A stretch of 64,000 bases of DNA from an uncultured Clostridia bacterium. GTDB lineage: Bacteria; Bacillota; Clostridia; Oscillospirales; Oscillospiraceae. The stretch is taken from positions 1 through 64,000 of the forward strand of contig CAKNZJ010000265.1 in assembly GCA_932222125.1 (NCBI GenBank), written 5' to 3'. The notes below the pieces were generated by a model that did no database searches, was not told the DNA's origin, and saw nothing but the letters and a program-made list of their open reading frames with translations. Shown here piece after piece: positions 51,000 to 58,539 of this stretch. The position numbers were made by a program, and so were the translations under genes. Within the stretch, counting starts at the first letter, position 1. Each line of letters starts with the position of its first letter.

Positions 51000-51350
51000 C
51001 TACAGCTTAATGACCACAGTGTTTTTCTCTCTGTTCACCGACAAAACAAGACATCTGTATCCGCCGCTTGCTGCCACAGCCACGCTTCCCTTCCCATCGC
51101 AGGATAACATGGCATAACCCACCCCAGGTGCAGTTCCAGAGTACTTTACCTCTGCCACCCCGGCAATCTGGACCGGCACAGCCCCATTTCGGACTACTCC
51201 CAATGCCACACCGCAGGGCAGTCCGTCCTTAGCCCCCAATCCCACCGTACCGTTCCCAGTCATGGTGACGGCCATGCCTGCTGTCAGTGTCTCATCCTCC
51301 GTCTGAAAGGTGGCTACCGTCTGTCCAATACCTTGAAAATCAATGTTCAT
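51000..51350 (-). CDS. Small capsid-associated (decoration-like) protein
   Basis: 116 residues starting MNIDFQGIGQTVATFQTEDE, then GMAVTMTGNGTVGLGAKDGL and repeated short beta segments (PVQIAGVAEVKYSGTAPGVG). The pattern and position beside the capsid gene match DUF2190-type head decoration or fibre-fold proteins. GAGAGGAG stands before the ATG; the longer frame upstream is not used. Confidence 0.6.
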   Translation of the reverse strand: MNIDFQGIGQTVATFQTEDETLTAGMAVTMTGNGTVGLGAKDGLPCGVALGVVRNGAVPVQIAGVAEVKYSGTAPGVGYAMLSCDGKGSVAVAASGGYRCLVLSVNREKNTVVIKL

Positions 51351-51448
51351 ATCCCTTCTCCTCTCATTGTTATATAGAAATCCCCTTCGGGTATTTCCCA
51401 TACTGAAACAGCCCTCTGCTGTTTAGGAGGCCCGACGCGCAGCGGCGT

Positions 51449-52687
51449 CTACCATCCGGCTCTCTCCACATATCCGGCAGCCAGACAGCCCCCCTCCCTC
51501 TCCATACTCATCACGAAGTATCGAATGTCGTCCATTGCGTGGTCATTCTCCTTACGGACCCTATCTTTTACGCAATCGTCCTCCCAACAATACACGGAGA
51601 ACTCCCGAATTGCGGCCGCACACTCTCTGCAAATGACGATTCTACCCTCCTTGAGGGCTTCAGCAGTCCGTCGGATGCCCTCAAGCACCTGATTGTTAGC
51701 CTTTTGCACCCTCCACCCCTCCCGGCGCAGTGCCTGGATAAAACTTGCGGCAGATGGATCCACCACCACCCACTGGATCTCCCGTCCCCTTGCCAGCCGT
51801 TCTAAATCCCGTACATATTCGCCGTCCGTTTTCTGCCTCCCCTGAGCTACGGCGTCATAGTAGTACTCCCGCACCCGGTACCACACCCCATCCTTTTCTC
51901 CCCACAGCCCGAACGAGGCAGGGTTTCTGATCCCATAATCGCAGGAGATTCTCCACCGTTGAAATGGGCCCGCTGGCGCTTCCTCCAAGGCGGCTGGATC
52001 AAAAAAGTCGTATACCAGTCCCTGGGCTGCCACCCACTCTCCCAGCACATACCGCCGGTAGAACACCCCTTGAAACATCCGTGCATATCTCTTCCTTACC
52101 CGGTCTGTGAGACCTGGATTGTCCTCCATGGCAAACCTCAGGTAACATGCGTTTTTCTCCTCTGCACCACAAATCCACTCCTTGTAAAACCAGTGCTCCG
52201 GTCCAGCAGGATTGCAGGAAAACCATAACTTCCCTCCTGTGATTGAGCACCGAGCGCAGGCCTGTTCCACAAAACTGCGTGGCATCAGTGCCACCTCGTC
52301 CAATAGCACCCCCGCTAAGGTCACCCCTTGAATCAGCGCTGCACTGCCCTCATTGCGCCCTCCATAGAGGTAAAACATATTCTCCCTGCCCGCGCCTCGG
52401 ATGGTGATCTCATTCCGGCTCATCCGTTCCTCCCACTGAAATCCCAAGCTGGTGATCATGGGCCTGACCTGAGCCAACAGATTGCGCCGCACGGCGTTGA
52501 TAGTAGGAGCACACAGCCCAAAGCGCTGTCCCTGGAAGCAGGTCATAGCCCACAGAAAAAATGACGTCCCCATGGCCAATGTCTTTCCTGAGCGCACCGC
52601 ACCGTCACAAATGAGCGCATCATATCGCCCATTCCTCCACCAACTCAGCACCTGCCTCTGCTTTGGTGAAAATCTGACCCGGCTCAC
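51449..52687 (-). CDS. Terminase large subunit (XtmB-like)
   Basis: 412 residues. Walker A GAVRSGKT at 29-36, Walker B region AGVLLDEVALMP, coupling motif FSCNPAGPEHWFY, and nuclease acidic residues in ISCDYGIRNPASFGL, VVVDPSAASF and KENDHAMDDIRYFV. This ATP-driven motor packages and cuts DNA. All catalytic parts are present, so the particle should be able to package DNA. Its start overlaps the previous stop by four bases. Confidence 0.93.
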   Translation of the reverse strand: MSRVRFSPKQRQVLSWWRNGRYDALICDGAVRSGKTLAMGTSFFLWAMTCFQGQRFGLCAPTINAVRRNLLAQVRPMITSLGFQWEERMSRNEITIRGAGRENMFYLYGGRNEGSAALIQGVTLAGVLLDEVALMPRSFVEQACARCSITGGKLWFSCNPAGPEHWFYKEWICGAEEKNACYLRFAMEDNPGLTDRVRKRYARMFQGVFYRRYVLGEWVAAQGLVYDFFDPAALEEAPAGPFQRWRISCDYGIRNPASFGLWGEKDGVWYRVREYYYDAVAQGRQKTDGEYVRDLERLARGREIQWVVVDPSAASFIQALRREGWRVQKANNQVLEGIRRTAEALKEGRIVICRECAAAIREFSVYCWEDDCVKDRVRKENDHAMDDIRYFVMSMEREGGCLAAGYVERAGW

Positions 52688-53004
52688 CCCTCATCGCCGC
52701 TCTCATACTGACCCAGCGCAGCCATCAGCCCATCCAATGCCCCTGTCTCCTGTTCTTCCAGCAGCTTCTGAAGCATGGTCAACACCTGCACCCTGTCCAC
52801 AAACTTCATCTCAAGGGTTCCGTTTGGGCTTCGCTTCAGCTCCGCCAGGCCGGTCAGATCCATTTCCCGGATTTGCTCCAGGTTTTCCTGTTCCAAAAAA
52901 ACCAGCCTCACCGCATCATTGTTCTTCCACTTGACCAGCTTGCGCAGATAGGCAAACAGCTCCTTTCTGTTTCGCCGGTTCACCTTTTTCATCTCTTCAT
53001 CCAT
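52684..53004 (-). CDS. Probable terminase small subunit, reduced
   Basis: 106 residues, charged and helical: NRRNRKELFAYLRKLVKWKN, DAVRLVFLEQENLEQIREMD, LKRSPNGTLEMKFVDRVQVL. The C-terminal 'KFVDRVQVLTMLQKLL' segment is like that of small terminases, but a DNA-binding N-terminal HTH is not evident and PBSX XtmA is more than twice as long. AAGGAGGGG precedes the ATG. It is the first gene of the cluster and lies 69 bases after the rlmH terminator. Confidence 0.5.
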   Translation of the reverse strand: MDEEMKKVNRRNRKELFAYLRKLVKWKNNDAVRLVFLEQENLEQIREMDLTGLAELKRSPNGTLEMKFVDRVQVLTMLQKLLEEQETGALDGLMAALGQYESGDEG

Positions 53005-53072
53005 GCCACCCCTCCTTACATCTCCCCTTTGGCATCCCCCTTTCGTTGCCTGTCTCCATGCAAATATAAAAA

Positions 53073-53106
53073 GACCCCGGCAAGATTTCTCAATCTTGCC
53101 GGGGTC
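53073..53106 (-). terminator. Terminator of rlmH
   Basis: GACCCCGGCAAGATT pairs perfectly with AATCTTGCCGGGGTC around TCTC and is followed by TTTTTAT on the minus strand. It stands between rlmH and the terminase genes. I see no promoter in the 68 bases from here to the first phage gene. Confidence 0.9.
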
Positions 53107-53121
53107 CCCTGTCATAACTTG

Positions 53122-53604
53122 TTATTTATGGTAGTCCGAGCCCTCCTGGATTTTGAACGCCCGATAGACCTGCTCCAACAGCATGACCCGAGCCAAATGG
53201 TGCGGAAATGTCATCGCTGACATGGACAACCGCAGGGCTGCGTCTCTTTTCAACCTAGGGGCCAGGCCATTGGAGCCTCCGATGACAAAGGTCACACAGG
53301 AGGTTCCACTCACCATCCAATGCTCCAATGTCTGGGCCAGCTCCTGGCTGGACATAGGAACTCCCTCCACACACATGGCCACCAGCTTCCCATCCCTTGG
53401 CAGCTTCCCCAGCACAGCCTCGTATTCTCTCTCTAACGCCCCTTCAATCTGGCCTGATGTTGGCTTTGGCGGCAGCTTTTGTTCTATGAGTTCTACCACC
53501 TCCAACTTGCAATATCCCTTTAGCCGCTTTTGATACTCACCGGCGGCATCCATGTAAAATCTTTCTTTTAACCTGCCCACACAGATCAGTGTCACATTGA
53601 GCAA
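53122..53604 (-). CDS. rlmH: 23S rRNA pseudouridine-1915 N3-methyltransferase
   Basis: 160 residues of the SPOUT family. VTLICVGRLKERFYMDAAGE at the start, VEGVPMSSQELA, and the knotted SAM site FVIGGSNGLAPRLKRDAALR, LSMSAMTFPHHLARVMLLEQ and YRAF at the end are diagnostic. It methylates helix 69 of 23S rRNA in the assembled ribosome. It follows walJ by three bases, a common pair in Firmicutes. Confidence 0.96.
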   Translation of the reverse strand: MLNVTLICVGRLKERFYMDAAGEYQKRLKGYCKLEVVELIEQKLPPKPTSGQIEGALEREYEAVLGKLPRDGKLVAMCVEGVPMSSQELAQTLEHWMVSGTSCVTFVIGGSNGLAPRLKRDAALRLSMSAMTFPHHLARVMLLEQVYRAFKIQEGSDYHK

Positions 53605-53607
53605 GGC

Positions 53608-54396
53608 TCACACCTCCAGCCATTCTGAGCATTGACTTCTAGGGGCGGCAGTCAATTCCACATCTTGTCCCACCTTGGCCCCGATACGCTCCATGGCTTG
53701 TCCAGCAGCCTCCAACGCCATGTCCACCTGATTGTTTTCCTTAGACAGATGGGCCAACACCACCTTGTGAGCCCCATGCTGCACTGCCCAACCGGCCAGC
53801 GCTCCCCCCATCTCATTGGATAGATGACCCCGCTGTCCCAAAATCCGCTCTTTTAAATGGACAGGATATGATCCAGCCCGGAGCATGTCAACACTGTAGT
53901 TAAATTCTCCAATCAGCAGATCCGCCCCGCGCACTCCCTCTCGAGCCTCCGGGGTAATTATCCCGGTATCGGTGCAAATGGCCATCCTACGCCCGCTCCG
54001 CTCTACGCTATATCCCACCGGACAGGCACAGTCGTGACTGTTGGCAAAGGTTGCTATCGTCAAGTCCTGGATCACAAATCGATCCCCTGGATCAAAGACA
54101 AAAAAACGCCGCTCCATCCCTGCCATCCGGCGGCAGATCTGCCGGGCGGTAGCCTCAGCCGTGTAGATAGGGGCGCCAATCTGCCTGCACAGCACCGGCA
54201 GCCCGGCGATATGGTCGGCGTGCTCATGGGTGAGCAGGATGCCTGCAATGTTCTCTGGCGGAATGCCAAGCTCTCGCAAACCTTTGGTAATCCTTCGGGC
54301 CGATATACCCGCGTCAATGAGAATATGTACTGTTCCATCGCTGACCACAGCGCAGTTTCCTGATGAACCGCTGGCTATGGTGGCCACTTTGAGCAT
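53608..54396 (-). CDS. walJ: Metallo-beta-lactamase-fold exonuclease WalJ/YycJ
   Basis: 262 residues. The zinc motif THEHADH (HxHxDH) is at about residue 60, with more ligands in ANSHDCACPVGY, CTDTGIITPEA and LAHLSKENN. The N-terminus KVATIASGSSGNC is that of WalJ/YycJ, linked to the wall-stress system WalRK and double-strand-DNA processing. GGGGGGAGACAGCC precedes the ATG at 54396. The walJ-rlmH order is as in many Firmicutes; walRK is not in the window. Confidence 0.9.
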   Translation of the reverse strand: MLKVATIASGSSGNCAVVSDGTVHILIDAGISARRITKGLRELGIPPENIAGILLTHEHADHIAGLPVLCRQIGAPIYTAEATARQICRRMAGMERRFFVFDPGDRFVIQDLTIATFANSHDCACPVGYSVERSGRRMAICTDTGIITPEAREGVRGADLLIGEFNYSVDMLRAGSYPVHLKERILGQRGHLSNEMGGALAGWAVQHGAHKVVLAHLSKENNQVDMALEAAGQAMERIGAKVGQDVELTAAPRSQCSEWLEV

Positions 54397-54532
54397 GGCT
54401 GTCTCCCCCCAAGAAAAAGGGACGGCCCAATGCCGCCCCCATTGGCACAAGCTCCCTGCGCCTGCTTTTACCCCGCGTCAGAGCCTGTAAAATCTCTTCG
54501 TTCTCCGTATCGTAATCCTTATGGCATATCAT
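54314..54532 (-). CDS. Possible small gene between murA and walJ
   Basis: A 72-codon frame starts at an ATG 24 bases after the murA stop (MICHKDYDTENEEILQALTR, GKSRRREL). It overlaps the first 83 bases of walJ in another frame, and no good ribosome-binding site precedes it. The first 45 residues lie in otherwise non-coding space and look protein-like, so this may be a short gene or a frameshifted relic. Confidence 0.25.
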   Translation of the reverse strand: MICHKDYDTENEEILQALTRGKSRRRELVPMGAALGRPFFLGGDSHAQSGHHSQRFIRKLRCGQRWNSTYSH

Positions 54533-54556
54533 GGGCTCACGTTGACCCTGAACCCA

Positions 54557-55855
54557 TCATCCCGCGGCGCTCACCGGCTGTTTCTCCGGATCCGGCACCT
54601 CCACCGCCCGAATGTCCGAACCAATGCCGGACAGCTTTCCGATGAGGTTCTCATATCCCCGCTCGATATGCCCCACATTGGACACCTCGCTGACCCCCTG
54701 AGCAGCCAGCCCTGCAATGACCATGGCAACACCGGCCCGCAGGTCACAGGCCTCCATAGGCGCCCCGGTAAGCTGATTCACACCTTCGATAATGGCAATC
54801 TTGCCATCCACCTGGATTTTTGCGCCCAGCCGCCGAAACTCCTCCGTGTAGCGGTAGCGGTTATCCCATACCCCCTCCGTAATCACACTGGTTCCCTGTG
54901 CCAGACAGAGCACTGCGGCAATTTGTGGCTGCATATCGGTGGGAAAGCCCGGATAGGGCATGGTCTTGACGTTGGTGCGCTGAAGCGGACCGTTTCGGCG
55001 GACAATGAGGCTGTCGTCCTCCTCTTCCACCTCTACCCCCATCTCTACCAACTTTGCAGTGATGCACTCCATATGCTTTGGGATGATGCCGCACACCCGC
55101 ACCTCGCCGCCGGTGGCTGCTACAGCCGCCATATAGGTGCCCGCCTCAATCTGATCCGGAATAATGGAATACTCGCCGCCTGTAAGGCGCTCCACCCCAT
55201 GGATCTTAATAATATCGGTGCCGGAGCCGGTGATATCTGCACCCATGGAGTTGAGGAAGTTTGCCAAATCCACAATATGAGGCTCCTTGGCCGCATTCTC
55301 AATAATGGTTGTCCCCTCAGCCAATGCAGCAGCCATCATCAGATTCATGGTGGCGCCTACTGATACAATATCCAGATAAATCTGCGCGCCCTTCAGGCGT
55401 CCTCCCTCGGCCTCGGCATATACATAGCCGTTGCGCACATCCACTTTGGCTCCCAACGCGGTAAAGCCTTTGATGTGCTGGTCAATGGGCCGTCCGCCAA
55501 AGTCACACCCTCCCGGGAGGGGCACCTCAGCCTTTCCAAAGCGGCCCAGCAACGCTCCAAGCAGATAGTAGCTTGCCCGGATCTTTCGCCCATTTTCATA
55601 TGGGATCTGCCGGTTGATAATGCTGGCGCAGTCAACGTCCACGGTGTTCTGGTTCACCGTGCGCACCTGGGCGCCCAACTCCCGCAAAATATTCAAAAAC
55701 AAATTGACGTCACTGATCTCAGGGATATTTTCAATCCGGCATGTTCCCTTTACCAACAAGGCTGCGGGAATAATGCCTACAGCGGCATTCTTTGCGCCGC
55801 TAATCTCTACTCTTCCATAAAGGGGCCTTCCGCCATGAATGACATATTTTTTCAA
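54557..55855 (-). CDS. murA: UDP-N-acetylglucosamine 1-carboxyvinyltransferase
   Basis: 432 residues. Adds enolpyruvate to UDP-GlcNAc, the first committed step of peptidoglycan synthesis. The catalytic (and fosfomycin-target) cysteine is Cys117 in PLPGGCDFGGRPIDQH. The N-terminus YVIHGGRPLYGRVEISGAKN and C-terminal GIGSDIRAVEVPDPE are typical. No other mur gene lies nearby. It is likely the first gene of the murA-walJ-rlmH unit, followed in the present arrangement by the phage cluster. Confidence 0.95.
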   Translation of the reverse strand: MKKYVIHGGRPLYGRVEISGAKNAAVGIIPAALLVKGTCRIENIPEISDVNLFLNILRELGAQVRTVNQNTVDVDCASIINRQIPYENGRKIRASYYLLGALLGRFGKAEVPLPGGCDFGGRPIDQHIKGFTALGAKVDVRNGYVYAEAEGGRLKGAQIYLDIVSVGATMNLMMAAALAEGTTIIENAAKEPHIVDLANFLNSMGADITGSGTDIIKIHGVERLTGGEYSIIPDQIEAGTYMAAVAATGGEVRVCGIIPKHMECITAKLVEMGVEVEEEDDSLIVRRNGPLQRTNVKTMPYPGFPTDMQPQIAAVLCLAQGTSVITEGVWDNRYRYTEEFRRLGAKIQVDGKIAIIEGVNQLTGAPMEACDLRAGVAMVIAGLAAQGVSEVSNVGHIERGYENLIGKLSGIGSDIRAVEVPDPEKQPVSAAG

Positions 55856-56138
55856 AACTGCACCTCAAAACTTCCGGCCAAGCCAGTTTAATCATACCCC
55901 AAGGGGCAAATTATCTATTGTTATATAAGTAACTATATATATGGGCGCAACCATCCATCATTGCACCTATATTATAGCATCCCATGTAAAGAAAGGCAAC
56001 TAAAACTTTTCCATCTTATCCAAATTCATCAGCTTCTATATACCAGTTCGAAAGTGAAAACCATATTTTTGACAGATCTATAATACCCATTGTGGTGAAA
56101 ATTATGCGATAACAATTGTGAATTTTCTGCAAATCCTA

Positions 56139-56167
56139 TTGCAAACGGCGTCAAATCGTATTATAGT
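56139..56167 (+). promoter_or_regulatory. Promoter of htpG
   Basis: TTGCAA at 56139-56144, 17 bases, TATAGT at 56162-56167, directly followed by the CIRCE operator. The stretch 55856-56138 is AT-rich and otherwise empty. Confidence 0.75.
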
Positions 56168-56172
56168 GCTAC

Positions 56173-56199
56173 TTAGCACTTAATAAACCAGAGTGCTAA
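56173..56199 (+). promoter_or_regulatory. CIRCE operator (HrcA binding site)
   Basis: TTAGCACTT, nine bases, GAGTGCTAA. It matches the CIRCE inverted repeat (TTAGCACTC-N9-GAGTGCTAA) at all but one base and covers the transcription start of htpG. HrcA repression relieved by heat is expected. Confidence 0.9.
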
Positions 56200-56245
56200 T
56201 GTCCTATTTACAAAATTTTTGAGATAGACCGAGGTGTGCACAAGC

Positions 56246-58156
56246 ATGGCAAAGAAGCAATTCAAAGCAGAATCCAAACGTTTGATGGATCTGATGATCA
56301 ACTCCATTTATACCCATAAGGAGATTTTTCTCCGGGAGATCATCTCCAATGCCAGCGACGCGATTGACAAGCTGGCCTATCTGGCCCTCACAGACGACAC
56401 AGTAAAGAGCAAGCGCAGCGACTACAAGATCACCATCTCTGTGGACAAGCAGGGGCGTATCCTTACCGTGTCTGATAATGGCATCGGCATGACCGCTGAA
56501 GAGTTGGAGCGTAATCTGGGTACCATAGCCCGCAGCGGCTCCCTCCAGTTCAAGAAGGAGGTGGAGGCAGACAAAGCCTCTGATATCATCGGTCAATTTG
56601 GCGTCGGCTTTTACTCCGCCTTTATGGTTGCCGACCAAGTGACGGTGGTCACCCGCCGCCACGGTGAGGAAACCGCTCATATTTGGCAGTCCGAGGGAGT
56701 GGACGGCTATACTATCTCCGAGGGACAAAAGGCAGGTGTCGGCACCGATGTCATTATGCATCTCAAGCCTGATACAGAGGACGAGCAGTATCAGCAATAT
56801 CTGGAGAGTACCCGTCTCCAAGAGCTGGTGAAAAAATATTCCGACTATATCCGCCATCCCATTCGCATGGAGGTGGAAGATTACCGTGAGAAGGAAAAAC
56901 CCATCGACGCCGGGGATGACTACAAGCCCGAGTGGGAGACGGTGCTGGAGGAAAAGACCATCAACTCAATGGTCCCTCTGTGGCAACGGCCCCGCTCCAA
57001 GGTAAAGCAGGAGGAATACCACCAGTTCTATCGGGAGAAGTTCTCCGATTGGCAAGCGCCTTTGTCCACCGTTACCACCTCCTCTGAGGGCACCGTCACT
57101 TTCAAAGCGCTGCTGTTCATTCCTTCAGCTGTTCCATATGATTTCTATACTCGGGAATATGAGAAGGGCCTCCAGCTCTACTCGTCCGGTGTGCTTATCA
57201 TGGACAAGTGCGCGGACCTGCTTCCGGACTGCTTCCGGTTTGTCAAAGGTGTTGTGGACTCCCCTGACTTTTCCCTCAACATCTCCCGAGAAATGCTCCA
57301 GCACACCCGGCAACTCAAAGTGATCGCCGCTGCACTGGAGAAAAAAATTAAGAATGAGCTGGCCAAGCTGATGCGTGACGACCGAGAAACTTATCAACGG
57401 TTCTGGGATGCCTTTGGCCGTCAGCTCAAGTATAGCGTCGTAGATGGCTATGGCGCCAAGAAAGATCTACTTCAGGACTTGCTGCTATTCACCAGTTCCA
57501 AGGACAGCCAGTTGACCAGCCTTGCCGAGTACGTCCAGCGCATGGCGGAGGATCAGGAGTTTATCTACTACGTCTGCGCTGAGACCAGCAGTCAGGCCTC
57601 TCAACTGCCCCAGGTGGAGCGGGTAGCGGACAAGGGCTATGAAATCCTCTACCTCACCGAGGAGGTGGATCAGTTTGTGGCCCAGGCCCTGTCAGAGATA
57701 TCCGGCAAAAAGCTCAAGTCTGTCTCCGATCCGGACGCTCTGCCCGAGACAGAGGAAGAAAAGCAGGCCCAGGAACAGCAGGCCCAGGAGAGCAAGCCCA
57801 TCTTAGACTTTGTGAAAGAAACCCTGGGGGACAAGATCAAGGAGGCCCGCATCTCTAAGATCCTGAAAACCGCCCCTGTGTGCATGACCGCAGATGGTCC
57901 TATGACCCTCGAGATGGAGAAATACTTCTCGAAGATGGAGGGTGGGGCCATGGGCAGCATGAAGGCTGAGCGTGTCCTGGAACTCAACCCCTCCTCTTCC
58001 CCCTTTGCCGCGCTGAAATCAGCGCTGGAGGGGAATCATAAGGATCTAGCCGCCACCTATGTGCAGATCCTGTATCATCAGGCCCTGCTCATCGCCGGTC
58101 TTCCCATTGACGATCCGGCGGCATATACCCATCTGGTCTGCTCTCTGATCAAATAG
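56246..58156 (+). CDS. htpG: Chaperone HtpG (Hsp90 family)
   Basis: 636 residues. The GHKL ATPase domain shows EIFLREIISNASDAIDKL, VSDNGIGMTAEELERNLGTI, IIGQFGVGFYSAFMVAD and GTDVIMHLKPDTE. The middle domain holds KGVVDSPDFSLNISREMLQ, and a C-terminal dimerisation domain follows after an acidic, Gln-rich linker (ETEEEKQAQEQQAQESK). It refolds stressed proteins in the cytoplasm. I start at 56246 (GAGGTG 14 bases upstream), which matches family N-termini; an ATG four codons earlier is possible. Regulated by CIRCE. Confidence 0.95.
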   Translation: MAKKQFKAESKRLMDLMINSIYTHKEIFLREIISNASDAIDKLAYLALTDDTVKSKRSDYKITISVDKQGRILTVSDNGIGMTAEELERNLGTIARSGSLQFKKEVEADKASDIIGQFGVGFYSAFMVADQVTVVTRRHGEETAHIWQSEGVDGYTISEGQKAGVGTDVIMHLKPDTEDEQYQQYLESTRLQELVKKYSDYIRHPIRMEVEDYREKEKPIDAGDDYKPEWETVLEEKTINSMVPLWQRPRSKVKQEEYHQFYREKFSDWQAPLSTVTTSSEGTVTFKALLFIPSAVPYDFYTREYEKGLQLYSSGVLIMDKCADLLPDCFRFVKGVVDSPDFSLNISREMLQHTRQLKVIAAALEKKIKNELAKLMRDDRETYQRFWDAFGRQLKYSVVDGYGAKKDLLQDLLLFTSSKDSQLTSLAEYVQRMAEDQEFIYYVCAETSSQASQLPQVERVADKGYEILYLTEEVDQFVAQALSEISGKKLKSVSDPDALPETEEEKQAQEQQAQESKPILDFVKETLGDKIKEARISKILKTAPVCMTADGPMTLEMEKYFSKMEGGAMGSMKAERVLELNPSSSPFAALKSALEGNHKDLAATYVQILYHQALLIAGLPIDDPAAYTHLVCSLIK

Positions 58157-58232
58157 GACATGTATCGCATTCCTGGCCAGGAGCCTTCTGATTTACGCCT
58201 CCTTCCTCTTTATTCTCTGGGAGAGGTTTCCC

Positions 58233-58261
58233 TTGACAAATCTATCCCTATCCCATATACT
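58233..58261 (+). promoter_or_regulatory. Promoter of the valS T-box leader
   Basis: TTGACA at 58233-58238, 17 bases, TATACT at 58256-58261; a near-consensus promoter just ahead of the leader. Confidence 0.85.
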
Positions 58262-58269
58262 AAGCAACA

Positions 58270-58505
58270 ATAAAAGCATGGATGGGAAGCAGTAACCGCA
58301 CCCCTGCGTTTCAGAGAGCGGCCGTTTTGGTGCAAGGCCGTAACGTTAGCTGTGGCGAAGTCGTCCCGGAGCTTCGGTTCCCAACCCTGAGTAAGAACCG
58401 GCGGGTCCTCCCGTTACAGAGGCAACGAGCGTCCCGAAAGGGAAATTCAGGTGGTACCGCGGTTATACAAACCGCCCTGAGCAATGTGCTTGGGGCGGTT
58501 TTATA
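58270..58505 (+). promoter_or_regulatory. T-box riboswitch of valS
   Basis: A 5' leader with the stem I elements AGAGAGCGG and GGTGCAAGGCCG, the conserved T-box AGGTGGTACCGCGG at 58449-58462, and an intrinsic terminator (AACCGCCC with GGGGCGGTTTTAT, about 58470-58505). Uncharged tRNA-Val should stabilise the antiterminator and allow valS expression. A GTC triplet at 58360-58362 is a candidate specifier, unproven without folding. Confidence 0.9.
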
Positions 58506-58539
58506 TATCTCCGCATTATCCCGAGAGGAGTGTCAACCT

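Noticed and set aside
58282..58539. N-terminal extension of valS
   Set aside because: The frame passes through the T-box and terminator; the start at 58540 has a good ribosome-binding site and matches the family.
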